Origin: an uncultured Clostridia bacterium
GTDB taxonomy: Bacteria; Bacillota; Clostridia; Christensenellales; Aristaeellaceae
Reading direction: 5' to 3'
Assembly: GCA_934630705.1 (NCBI GenBank)
Contig: CAKTWP010000041.1
Location: 1-8,562 of the forward strand
DNA: 8,562 nucleotides
The position numbers and the translations under genes were made by a program. Of this stretch, positions 1 to 5,737 are shown piece by piece. Within the stretch, counting starts at the first letter, position 1. Each line of letters opens with the position of its first letter. Under the pieces are notes generated by a model. It was not told where the DNA came from and did not search any database. It saw only the letters and a list, made by a program, of their open reading frames with translations.

Positions 1-3
1 CGC

Positions 4-117
4 GCCGCGCCAGCTCCGGAAGCTAGGCTCCACGCGCTACTCCCCTGCGGGGAAGCGCGTCACTTTACTAAAGGGCTTGGCGGCCCTCCGCCGCCGCGCC
101 GCGTCGGCTCCGGAAGC
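4..117. repeat. Imperfect GC-rich direct repeats flanking the 44-bp unit
   Basis: GCCGCGCC followed by GCTCCGGAAGC occurs at 4-11/13-23 and again at 93-100/107-117. The internal spacing is 1 nt in the first copy and 6 nt in the second. The palindromic 44-bp unit lies between the two copies, so they may be parts of a larger repeat cut off by the window edge. Seen directly; the origin is inferred. Confidence 0.5.
25..68 (+). repeat. 44-bp palindromic repeat, copy 1
   Basis: This 44-bp stretch recurs exactly, in inverted orientation, at 7062-7105. It folds into a hairpin: 32-38 pairs with 54-60 (ACGCGCT/AGCGCGT), a small internal loop follows, and CCCC (42-45) pairs with GGGG (49-52) around a TGC loop. 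No T-run follows, so it resembles a REP-type palindrome more than a standard intrinsic terminator. The identity ends sharply at both edges. Confidence 0.85.
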
Positions 118-191
118 GGGAAAGAAGATCAGAACGTCTTAGGGGGTTTGCAAAAAGGCTGACAGCGCCTATCAAAATCTCCTCATAGCAC

Positions 192-244
192 ATGCGCCCC
201 AGACAGGGAAGGAAGCTTTCATCCTTCTTCTATCTGGGGCGCAT
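192..244 (+). repeat. Long hairpin element (GCGCCCCAGA family), copy 1
   Basis: ATGCGCCCCAGA (192-203) pairs perfectly with TCTGGGGCGCAT (233-244). After a C/A mismatch, a purine-rich 5' arm (205-213) pairs with a pyrimidine-rich 3' arm (222-231), using two G-U pairs and a bulged C at 227, around a loop at 214-221. The same architecture, including the bulged C and the flanking GCATTGCTG, recurs at 8456-8517 in the same orientation. It may be a non-autonomous repeat of the REP/MITE type, or a transcribed structural element. Confidence 0.8.
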
Positions 245-282
245 TGCTGATTAAAGGGATTTTACGCTCTCAGGCTTTTCTG

Positions 283-302
283 AAAAGGGAAGGTTTCCCC
301 CC
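283..302 (-). terminator. Weak possible terminator after the epimerase-like gene
   Basis: On the minus strand, 18 nt past the stop codon, GGGAA (299-295) pairs with TTCCC (291-287) around ACC and is followed by TTTTC. The stem is only 5 bp and the T-run is short. Termination may instead rely on the larger hairpin at 192-244. Confidence 0.3.
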
Positions 303-319
303 GCCATTTAGCTTCTCCG

Positions 320-1168
320 TCACCCCACGGTGATGGTATGGGAGCGGGTGATGGTTTCGCCGGGGGCAAGGCGCATAAAGCCGTCCTTCTGATCAATGGC
401 CAGAGGCGCATCCACAAAGTCCGGATGGTTGCACCAGGGCTCGATGCAGATATAGCCGGCATGGGGCTTGGTCCAGAGCATGAAGCAGTCATGCTGGGGG
501 AAATCCACGCGGACGGTACGCCCATGCTTGCGGCTGCGCAGCTCCACGCCCTTGCTCTTGATGCCCAGGAACACCAGCGCGTCCACCGCGAAATATTCCT
601 CCTTCAGCGGCAGCACCCGGGTGGCCTTGCCGATATTGAAGGTTTCATGGGTGATCAGATTGCCCACCAGCGGGGATACGTCCAGATCCTCTTCCTGGTC
701 GAACACGATCTCATAGTCCTCAATGCCTTCGGGGGTGGCATAGGCTTCGTGAGCGCCCACGCTGAAATAGAAGGGCTTTTCGTCCTTGCTGCTCACGGCG
801 TAATCCACCTTCAGCGCCGCGCCCGCCACCGTGAACCGCACCCGCAGCTCATACTTGAAGGGGAAGCCTTCGTGCTCCGCCCGATACAGGAGCACCACCT
901 GATCCTCCACCGCTTCCTCGATTTCAAACTCCTGGTTGCGGGTGAAGCCATGCTTGCCCATGGGATAGCGCACGCCGTCCAGCTCGTAGCAATCCTCCCG
1001 GAAGCCGCCCGCCACCGGGAACAGCACCGGCGCCCGGTTGGCCCAGAAGGCAGGATCCCCCTGCCACATCCGCTCCACGCCGTCCCGGCCCTTCAGGCTC
1101 TGAATCTCCGCGCCCTTGCTGGAGATCACCGCAGTGAGCTTGTCGCTTTTAATGGTAATCAGGGTCAT
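320..1168 (-). CDS. Aldose 1-epimerase family protein (LacX/YphB-like)
   Basis: This 282-residue cytoplasmic protein belongs to the galactose mutarotase-like beta-sandwich superfamily, which interconverts alpha and beta anomers of aldoses. Family marks seen are the APVLFPVAGGFRED segment (46-59), GKHGF with His73, VGAH with His140 and CIEPW with Glu243. His140 and Glu243 line up with the catalytic acid and base of galactose mutarotases. The shorter length and these motifs fit the LacX/YphB branch, whose substrates are mostly undefined, so no specific sugar is assigned. The start is supported by AAAGGAG about 9 nt upstream. It is the last gene of the mscL operon, 61 nt after the DUF975 gene, and a GGCGGC/GCCGCC hairpin (1193-1209) sits in that gap. 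The family call is firm; the substrate is unknown. Confidence 0.88.
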   Translation of the reverse strand: MTLITIKSDKLTAVISSKGAEIQSLKGRDGVERMWQGDPAFWANRAPVLFPVAGGFREDCYELDGVRYPMGKHGFTRNQEFEIEEAVEDQVVLLYRAEHEGFPFKYELRVRFTVAGAALKVDYAVSSKDEKPFYFSVGAHEAYATPEGIEDYEIVFDQEEDLDVSPLVGNLITHETFNIGKATRVLPLKEEYFAVDALVFLGIKSKGVELRSRKHGRTVRVDFPQHDCFMLWTKPHAGYICIEPWCNHPDFVDAPLAIDQKDGFMRLAPGETITRSHTITVG

Positions 1169-1192
1169 GATGCATCTCTCCTTTTTTTACAT

Positions 1193-1209
1193 GGCGGCGC
1201 AGGGCCGCC
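1193..1209 (-). other. Intergenic hairpin before the epimerase-like gene
   Basis: A 6-bp GGCGGC/GCCGCC stem with a 5-nt loop lies between the DUF975 stop and the epimerase-like start. There is no T-run on the minus strand (the hairpin is followed by ATGTAAAAAAAGG), so it is unlikely to terminate the operon. It may be an RNA processing or stability element. Confidence 0.4.
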
Positions 1210-1229
1210 GATTTGGATGTACGGATTCT

Positions 1230-1883
1230 TTACTGATACGATACCGGCGCACCCTCAAACTCCTCCGGGGCGATCACGCCGTTTTCAATGGCATTGCGCT
1301 TGAGCTCCTCATAGATGCCGCCGAAGGTGAGCTGCATATACGGCCCCACATACAGCAGATACAGAATGCCGCAGGTAAAGGCCGAGGCAAGAAGCCAGCC
1401 CAGAAAGCTCAGCCCCGCCACGAAAATATCCAGCTTATAGCCGTCGGTCATGCGGATGGACAGCCGCAGCGCGTCCCGGGCGCTCACCTCCGGGCAATCC
1501 GCCAGAATATAGGGCGCCATCGAATAAGCAAAGGCCTTCACAATCCCCGGAATCCAGAACAGCAGCGTCCACAGGAAAATCCACAGCCCCATCCACAGAT
1601 ACCCGCCCAGCTTGCGCAGGTAATTGTCAAACAGCGTGGCGAACCAATCGCGAACCGCCCGGTTTTCCCCCCGATACACCGCCGCGAAGAAGCCATACTC
1701 CCCCACGATCAGCACCGGCACCACCAGCAGCGCGAAAGCGCCCCAGGTGAGCGCCGAAACCACGCTGCTCACGAGGGTGGTCAGCAGCGCCACGGCAATG
1801 CACGGCCCCGGGTTCGCCATCAAAACGCCCTTGGCCTGGGCTTTGATTTCCTGCCGGGTTTTCATCAGATAGGTCATACCCAT
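1230..1883 (-). CDS. DUF975 family integral membrane protein
   Basis: This 217-residue hydrophobic protein has several membrane segments: about 27-45, 47-68, 93-115, 152-170 and 171-190. The C-terminal half carries the family's recognisable pattern: a WIPGIVKAFAYSMAPYILAD stretch (110-129), DALRLSIRMTDGYKLDIF (137-154), LSFLGWLLAS, and a Pro-Tyr after a hydrophobic run (PY at 181-182). The biochemical role of DUF975 proteins is not established; they are common in Bacillota membranes. Translation can start at Met1, which has AAAGGA 5 nt upstream. Met7 (MKTRQEIK) resembles many family N-termini but lacks as good a binding site. It lies 15 nt after the HAD gene in the mscL operon, so it is co-transcribed. 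The family is secure; the function is unknown. Confidence 0.85.
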   Translation of the reverse strand: MGMTYLMKTRQEIKAQAKGVLMANPGPCIAVALLTTLVSSVVSALTWGAFALLVVPVLIVGEYGFFAAVYRGENRAVRDWFATLFDNYLRKLGGYLWMGLWIFLWTLLFWIPGIVKAFAYSMAPYILADCPEVSARDALRLSIRMTDGYKLDIFVAGLSFLGWLLASAFTCGILYLLYVGPYMQLTFGGIYEELKRNAIENGVIAPEEFEGAPVSYQ

Positions 1884-1898
1884 GTTTTCCTTTCGCCT

Positions 1899-2528
1899 TT
1901 ATTCGGTCAGCGCCCGGCGCATCTCATCCATGCCGGCAAACCGCCCATCGGCCTGATAGCCGGGATAGAAATGATCCGGGTCAAAGAGGATGCAGGCCAT
2001 GCCCGCGTTCTTTCCCGCGTCGCAGTCAATATCCCGGTCGCCAATCATCACGCAGCGGGCCTTATCCAGTGCGTATTTCTCCGCCAGATAATTCAGCGCA
2101 TCGGGCGCAGGCTTGCCGGGGAAATGATCCGCGCTGGTCACGCCGCCGGCGAACAGGCCGTCCAGCCCATCCCGCCGCAGGTTTTCCCAGCCAGACAGGC
2201 CCCGATGGGTATACAGGAAGTTCTGCCCGCCCCCATTCACCACGGCCCGGAGCATTTCCGCCGTGCCCGGATAGGGCCGGATGGAATCCGCGCCCTCCTC
2301 CTCGGCGTGGCGATGATAGGCGGCCATGTATTCTTCCTCGGTGCAGCCGGTCTGCGCCGCCAGCGTTTCATACGCCACATGCAGCGACCGCTTCACCTGC
2401 TGATACACCTCCGCAAAGGAGTATGCAGCCCCCAGATCGGCCAGCGCCTTTTGGGTGGCCCGGGTGATGCGGCCGTAGGTGTCGTAAAGCGTGCCGTCAA
2501 AATCCCAGAAAAAGGCGGTATACCTCAT
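1899..2528 (-). CDS. HAD-superfamily phosphatase (phosphoglycolate phosphatase-like)
   Basis: This 209-residue HAD subfamily I hydrolase is expected to remove phosphate from a small metabolite in the cytoplasm using Mg2+. Motif I is WDFDGTLYD with nucleophile Asp9 and acid/base Asp11. Motif II is LYTHRG with Thr107. The motif III lysine is probably Lys139 in FPGKPAPDAL. Motif IV is MIGDRDIDCDAG with Asp164 and Asp168. An alpha-helical cap spans about 16-85. The length and FPGKPAPD fit the phosphoglycolate phosphatase/beta-phosphoglucomutase-like branch, but the sequence does not give the substrate. The chosen start overlaps the mscL stop as ATGA, which favours translational coupling. An upstream in-frame Met at 2564 would place 12 extra residues inside mscL and before a normal HAD N-terminus, so it was rejected. 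Confidence 0.88.
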   Translation of the reverse strand: MRYTAFFWDFDGTLYDTYGRITRATQKALADLGAAYSFAEVYQQVKRSLHVAYETLAAQTGCTEEEYMAAYHRHAEEEGADSIRPYPGTAEMLRAVVNGGGQNFLYTHRGLSGWENLRRDGLDGLFAGGVTSADHFPGKPAPDALNYLAEKYALDKARCVMIGDRDIDCDAGKNAGMACILFDPDHFYPGYQADGRFAGMDEMRRALTE

Positions 2529-2980
2529 GCTTTCTTTTCTTCCTCGGGCAGCTCGCTGGTGCAATGGGGGCAGCGGGTGGCCTTATCATCCACCACCTGG
2601 CGGCAGAAGGGGCAGATGCGGGGCGCAGGGGGCGCGGGCTGCTTCTTATGGAAGGCGGACAGCGCCTTCACAAACAGGAACACGCACAGCGCGATCAGCA
2701 GAAAATCGATCACGTTCTGGATAAACAGGCCGTAATTCAGCGTGGCCACGCCCGCAGCGGCGGCTTCGTCAATGGTCTTAAACTCGCCCGGGCCCAGGGC
2801 CAGAAACAGGCTGCTGGTGTTCACGCCGCCGGTAATCAGCGTGAGGATGGGCATGAACAGATCGTTCACCAGCGAGGACACGATCTTCCCGAACGCGCCG
2901 CCGATAATCACGCCAACGGCCATGTCCACCACATTGCCCTTGAGCGCAAATTTCTTGAATTCTTCCAGCCATTTTTTCAT
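2525..2980 (-). CDS. mscL: Large-conductance mechanosensitive channel MscL with C-terminal zinc ribbon
   Basis: MscL forms a homopentameric stretch-gated pore in the cytoplasmic membrane that releases solutes during osmotic downshock. The 151-residue protein begins with the typical amphipathic helix MKKWLEEFKKFALKGNVVDM. TM1 (about 15-45) includes the AVGVIIGGAFGKIVSSLVND constriction region. A periplasmic loop (about 46-82) and TM2 (about 83-108) follow. Residues 121-144 form CPFC-x10-CPHC (Cys123, 126, 137, 140), a zinc-ribbon knuckle pair that replaces the usual C-terminal helical bundle. Similar tails occur in other Bacillota MscL proteins. The start at 2980 is favoured by AAGGGGG upstream and by the family N-terminus; longer in-frame starts lie across the promoter. 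It is the first gene of the operon, driven by the promoter at 3036-3064. Confidence 0.95.
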   Translation of the reverse strand: MKKWLEEFKKFALKGNVVDMAVGVIIGGAFGKIVSSLVNDLFMPILTLITGGVNTSSLFLALGPGEFKTIDEAAAAGVATLNYGLFIQNVIDFLLIALCVFLFVKALSAFHKKQPAPPAPRICPFCRQVVDDKATRCPHCTSELPEEEKKA

Positions 2981-3035
2981 GGATTTTTCCCCCTTGCGTT
3001 TTTGCGGCGGGCTTGCCCCCGCGCGCTGCTTCCTT

Positions 3036-3064
3036 ATTATAGCATGCTCCCCGCCCCGGCACAA
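3036..3064 (-). promoter_or_regulatory. Sigma-A promoter of the mscL operon
   Basis: On the minus strand, TTGTGC (3064-3059) and a consensus TATAAT (3041-3036) are separated by exactly 17 nt. The predicted transcript starts near 3030, giving a leader of about 50 nt before the mscL ATG. It faces away from the promoter at 3130-3158. Confidence 0.8.
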
Positions 3065-3129
3065 GCGCCAATTCGTCCCCCGCACGCATCCGCCCGCTCG
3101 CGCATATTTCTTAAATCTTCCCTCGTCTC

Positions 3130-3158
3130 TTGCACAAACGGGCCGGTTCGATTATACT
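3130..3158 (+). promoter_or_regulatory. Sigma-A promoter of the TIM-barrel epimerase gene
   Basis: TTGCAC (3130-3135) and TATACT (3153-3158) are separated by 17 nt. The predicted start is near 3165, about 30 nt before the ATG and upstream of the AGGAGG at 3184-3189. It is arranged back-to-back with the mscL promoter. No clear operator was seen. Confidence 0.78.
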
Positions 3159-3194
3159 GGATACAGGAAACCCCAACAGAAACAGGAGGTATGA

Positions 3195-4040
3195 ATGATG
3201 AGCGATTTTCCCATTGGCGTGATGCTGGAATCCTTCCGGCTGCCCATTCCCGAAGCGCTGAAGAAAGCGGCCGCGCTGGGCGCGCAGGGCTTTCAGGCGT
3301 ATGCCACGTATGGGGAGCTGGCCCCTGAAAAAATGACGGCGGAGAAGCGCCGGGAATTTCTGCGCATGGCGAAGGATCAGGGGCTGGTGGTGTCCGCGCT
3401 GTGCGGCGATCTGGGCCACGGCTTTGGCGATGCGGCCCAGAACCCCGCGCTGATTGAAAAGTCCAAGCGCATTCTGGATCTGGCCAAGGATCTGGAATCC
3501 AGCGTGGTCACCACCCATATCGGCGTGGTGCCCGCCGATCCCGCCCATCCCCGCTATGCCGTCATGCAGGACGCCTGCGGCCAGCTGGCGGAATATGCCG
3601 ACAGCCTGAACGCGCACTTCGCGGTGGAAACCGGCCCGGAAACCGCCGACACCCTCTGCCGCTTTCTGGATTCCCTGCATTCCACCGGCGTGGCCGTGAA
3701 CCTGGACCCGGCGAATCTGGTGATGGTCACCGGCGACGACCCGGTGAAGGCTGTGGACACGCTAAAGAAATACATCGTGCACACCCATGCCAAGGATGGC
3801 CGCCGGCTGTATTACCGGGAGCCGGAAAAGGTTTACGGGCTGGTGGTGGAGGAAGAACCCGTGGTGAGCGAATCCTTCCTTGAGCTGCCGCTGGGCCAGG
3901 GCGATGTGCCCTTCCCCCGCTATCTGGACGCGCTCCGCGCCATCGGCTATCATGGCTTCCTCACCATCGAACGCGAGGTGGGCGATCAGCCTGAGCAGGA
4001 CATCGCCGCCGCCGTCCATTTCCTCAAGGGCCTGATCTGA
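3195..4040 (+). CDS. Sugar phosphate isomerase/epimerase-like TIM-barrel protein
   Basis: This 281-residue cytoplasmic protein is of the xylose isomerase-like TIM-barrel family (IolE/hydroxypyruvate isomerase-type relatives). The barrel starts at FPIGVMLESF (5-14) and follows the repeating strand-helix pattern. Likely divalent-metal ligands are Glu145 (AVETGPE), Asp171 (NLDPANL), His196 or His198 (VHTHAKDG) and Glu259 (TIEREVG), in the order and spacing expected for the fold. Members isomerise or epimerise sugars, inositols or their phosphates; the substrate cannot be read from the sequence. AGGAGG at 3184-3189 lies 5 nt before the first ATG and 8 nt before the second (3198), so either could start translation. 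The gene appears monocistronic and has its own promoter. No strong terminator directly follows it; the first good one is at 4253-4280. Confidence 0.87.
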   Translation: MMSDFPIGVMLESFRLPIPEALKKAAALGAQGFQAYATYGELAPEKMTAEKRREFLRMAKDQGLVVSALCGDLGHGFGDAAQNPALIEKSKRILDLAKDLESSVVTTHIGVVPADPAHPRYAVMQDACGQLAEYADSLNAHFAVETGPETADTLCRFLDSLHSTGVAVNLDPANLVMVTGDDPVKAVDTLKKYIVHTHAKDGRRLYYREPEKVYGLVVEEEPVVSESFLELPLGQGDVPFPRYLDALRAIGYHGFLTIEREVGDQPEQDIAAAVHFLKGLI

Positions 4041-4107
4041 GAAAAGCACACCGCTCAGGAAGCCATGGGGATACAGGCTGGATTCTTTTCCATCCGTTTA
4101 TCGCAAC

Positions 4108-4127
4108 GCGCCCCAGATGGAATGGCG
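4108..4127 (+). repeat. Decayed half copy of the GCGCCCCAGA hairpin element
   Basis: GCGCCCCAGATG followed directly by GGAATGGCG (they share one G at the join) matches the 5' arm of the intact copy at 8456-8517, apart from a 5-nt deletion. No matching 3' arm (TCTGGGGCGC) is nearby, so this looks like a truncated relic. Confidence 0.6.
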
Positions 4128-4147
4128 GCGCAGGCTTCTTTTAACCC

Positions 4148-4176
4148 TTGCTTTTTTCGTTTTTCTGGCGTATACC
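4148..4176 (+). promoter_or_regulatory. Promoter of the candidate small RNA
   Basis: TTGCTT (4148-4153) and TATACC (4171-4176) are separated by 17 nt. The predicted start is near 4183, just before a structured sequence that ends in a strong terminator. The -10 matches four or five of the six consensus bases. Confidence 0.55.
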
Positions 4177-4182
4177 TATGTT

Positions 4183-4280
4183 ATCCCCACTTGCGGCGGC
4201 AATGTTCGCATTGCTGTCTACCTCCGTCTTACTACGGTGGGCAGTGGCGGAGAAAGAGCGCGGCTTCGCGCTCTTTTTTT
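4183..4280 (+). ncRNA. Candidate structured small RNA or orphan leader (three-way junction)
   Basis: The predicted 98-nt transcript folds by eye into a three-way junction. P1 pairs 4187-4194 with 4241-4247 (one bulged T at 4192). P2 pairs 4197-4204 with 4209-4216 around a TTCG tetraloop, with one G-U. P3 pairs CC and CCG (4221-4226) with CGG and GG (4235-4240), with a T/T mismatch and an 8-nt loop. The terminator stem at 4253-4276 follows 5 nt after P1. It has its own promoter and no ribosome-bound small frame was recognised. It matches no RNA family I know: 6S, SRP, tmRNA and RNase P signatures are absent. It could be a trans-acting RNA, or a riboswitch or attenuator leader for the HAD-tmk operon, although that operon has a separate promoter downstream. 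Function unknown. Confidence 0.5.
4253..4280 (+). terminator. Intrinsic terminator of the candidate RNA
   Basis: A 10-bp stem (AAAGAGCGCG at 4253-4262 with its complement at 4267-4276) and a GCTT loop run into seven Ts (4274-4280). This is the strongest terminator in the window. It lies 213 nt past the upstream epimerase gene and 160 nt before the HAD-tmk start. Confidence 0.88.
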
Positions 4281-4387
4281 GCGTGTCACATCCTCCATGC
4301 AGGACGAAAGCTTCGTTTCGCGCATCGCCGGCCTGCCCATCGTTCCCGCCGTCCTTTTTCCGCACACCGCCGCGCCCATATTCAGCA

Positions 4388-4416
4388 TTGCTTTTTTTCA
4401 TCACTGCGGGTACAAT
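4388..4416 (+). promoter_or_regulatory. Promoter of the HAD-tmk/mnmA operon
   Basis: TTGCTT (4388-4393) and TACAAT (4411-4416) are separated by 17 nt. Transcription would start near 4423, leaving a leader of about 20 nt that contains GAAGGA 9 nt before the ATG at 4442. Confidence 0.68.
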
Positions 4417-4441
4417 AACAGGCGTAGAAGGAATGGGAAGG

Positions 4442-5737
4442 ATGAGGAAATTGCTGCTGTACAACACGGTGATTTTTGATCTGGATGGCACCCTGACGGA
4501 TTCGAAGGCGGGCATTTACGCATCCACGCGATATGCGCTGGAAAAGATGGGCCTGCCCTGCCCGGAGGAAAAGGTGCTGCGCCGGTTTCTGGGCCCGCCG
4601 CTGGCGGACTCGTTCATGCGCTATTGCGGCATGACGCTGCCCCAGGCCATGCACGCCTGCACTCTGTACCGGGAGCGGTATCATCCCATCGGCTGGAAGG
4701 AAAACGATTTGTTTCCCCGCATCCGGCCGCTGCTGGCCGCGCTGAAAAAAGAAGGCGCCTATCTGGCCGTGGCCACCGGCAAGCCCAGGGAAAACGCGGA
4801 GCAGATTCTGCAGTATTTCGGCCTCATGCCCTATCTGGACGCAGTGGCCGGCCCGGATATCCACACCCCCTCCGCCGATAAGGGCGAGCTGATTCGTCAG
4901 GTGCTGCCCAAAGCGCCGGGCCGGGCCGTTATGATCGGCGACACCGTGGGCGATATCCGGGGCGCGCAGGATTGCGGCATGGATTCCGTGGCCGCCCTGT
5001 ATGGCTATGGCGAAAACGACGAGGTGCTGGCCGCGAAGCCCACCCACACCGTAACGGATACGGCGGCGCTGTGCCGCCTGCTGGCGCCGGATATGCCCCC
5101 GCCCCGGGGCTGCTTCGTGACGCTGGAAGGGGTGGACGGCTGCGGCAAATCCACCCAGGCCGCCGCTCTGGAAAAGAAGCTGCGGCATTTCGGCTATGCC
5201 GTTCGCCGCACCCGGGAGCCCGGCGGATGCCCCATCGCGGAGGAAATCCGCAAGATCGTTCTGGCCAAGGAGGATGGCGGCATGTGCGCCGAGACCGAGG
5301 CGCTGCTGTTCGCCGCCGCCCGGGCCCAGCATCTGCGGCAGGTGATCCTCCCCGCCGTGGCGGATGGGGAAGTGGTGCTCTGCGATCGGTTCGTGGATTC
5401 ATCGCTGGTTTATCAGGGCAACGCCCGGGGGCTGGAAATGGCCTGGGTGAAGGAAATCAACCGCGTGGCCCTGCAGGAGGGCGCCCCCGACGCCACGCTG
5501 TATCTGCGCATGCCCCACACCGAGGCGCTGAAGCGGCGGCTGGCGGCGTCCGATCCCGATCGCATTGAGCAGATGGGCGATGCGTTCCTGGCCCGGACAG
5601 AAACCGCCTACGACCAGCTGATGGCGGAAAATCCTCAGCGGTTCATCGCCGTCAACGCCGCCCAGTCCCCTGAGCAGGTAACCGAGGAAGCGTTTTCGCA
5701 GCTGCTTGGGCGGCTGTGGGAGGGAGGCGTGCTATGA
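4442..5737 (+). CDS. tmk: Fused HAD phosphatase-thymidylate kinase
   Basis: This 431-residue protein has two complete enzymes in one frame. Residues 1-214 are a HAD hydrolase of the Gph/5'-nucleotidase type: motif I VIFDLDGTLTD (Asp13, Asp15), helical cap 16-85, motif II ATGKP (Thr112), probable lysine 147, motif IV MIGDTVGD (Asp167, Asp171), and the LYGYG loop. A short proline-rich linker (215-222) leads to thymidylate kinase (about 223-431), which phosphorylates dTMP to dTDP with ATP. It shows P-loop GVDGCGKST (230-238), TREPGG (257-262), the DRFVDSSLVYQG signature (Asp315-Arg316), and a lid with Arg365/366 and Asp-Arg at 373-374. The kinase part has normal length (about 209 residues). Met at 4442 is chosen for its GAAGGA at 9 nt and for a normal HAD N-terminus. 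The gene overlaps mnmA by ATGA. What the HAD half acts on is unknown; nucleoside monophosphates are a reasonable guess. Confidence 0.92.
   Translation: MRKLLLYNTVIFDLDGTLTDSKAGIYASTRYALEKMGLPCPEEKVLRRFLGPPLADSFMRYCGMTLPQAMHACTLYRERYHPIGWKENDLFPRIRPLLAALKKEGAYLAVATGKPRENAEQILQYFGLMPYLDAVAGPDIHTPSADKGELIRQVLPKAPGRAVMIGDTVGDIRGAQDCGMDSVAALYGYGENDEVLAAKPTHTVTDTAALCRLLAPDMPPPRGCFVTLEGVDGCGKSTQAAALEKKLRHFGYAVRRTREPGGCPIAEEIRKIVLAKEDGGMCAETEALLFAAARAQHLRQVILPAVADGEVVLCDRFVDSSLVYQGNARGLEMAWVKEINRVALQEGAPDATLYLRMPHTEALKRRLAASDPDRIEQMGDAFLARTETAYDQLMAENPQRFIAVNAAQSPEQVTEEAFSQLLGRLWEGGVL

Larger units (their letters stand above)
1..319. other. Gene-free, repeat-rich left flank
   Basis: No convincing coding frame was found in this 319-base stretch. 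It holds two GC-rich direct repeats (4-23 and 93-117, sharing GCCGCGCC and GCTCCGGAAGC), the palindromic 44-bp unit at 25-68, the long hairpin element at 192-244, and a short hairpin at 287-299 just past the stop of the minus-strand epimerase-like gene. A small 4-bp hairpin at 156-170 followed on the minus strand by TTTTG is too weak to call. The stretch probably lies between transcription units and gathers chromosomal REP-like repeats. Confidence 0.7.
4041..4441. other. Intergenic region with RNA unit, repeat relic and promoter
   Basis: This 401-base gap contains, in order: a decayed 5' arm of the hairpin repeat (4108-4127), a promoter (4148-4176), a structured candidate RNA (4183-4280) ending in an intrinsic terminator, about 105 bases in which nothing was recognised, and the promoter of the HAD-tmk operon (4388-4416). 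An open frame runs through the gap into the HAD-tmk gene, but it crosses the terminator and lacks a ribosome binding site, so it is not called coding. Confidence 0.7.

Noticed and set aside
338..2735. Long plus-strand open frames across the minus-strand operon
   Set aside because: They are mirror frames of GC-rich genes with low-complexity His/Arg/Ala/Pro translations and no binding sites; the minus-strand frames carry clear family motifs.
3086..3194. Upstream starts for mscL at 3085 or 3089
   Set aside because: They would start translation upstream of the promoter at 3036-3064 and add residues foreign to the MscL family.
4187..4247. Three-way junction with TCTACC between P2 and P3, resembling a purine riboswitch
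   Set aside because: The conserved 7-nt kissing loops are missing (P2 has a TTCG tetraloop) and the TATAA-type P1/J1-2 bases are absent.
4148..4441. In-frame N-terminal extension of the HAD-tmk protein, starting with a hydrophobic stretch near 4178
   Set aside because: The extension crosses a strong intrinsic terminator and the operon promoter, has no ribosome binding site, and precedes a standard HAD N-terminus with its own binding site at 4442.
4117..4479. Plus-strand frame containing RIAVYLRLT, recalling the N-terminus of clostridial serine recombinases
   Set aside because: Only a few residues match, no catalytic serine context or further domain follows, and the stretch is better explained by the structured RNA and terminator.
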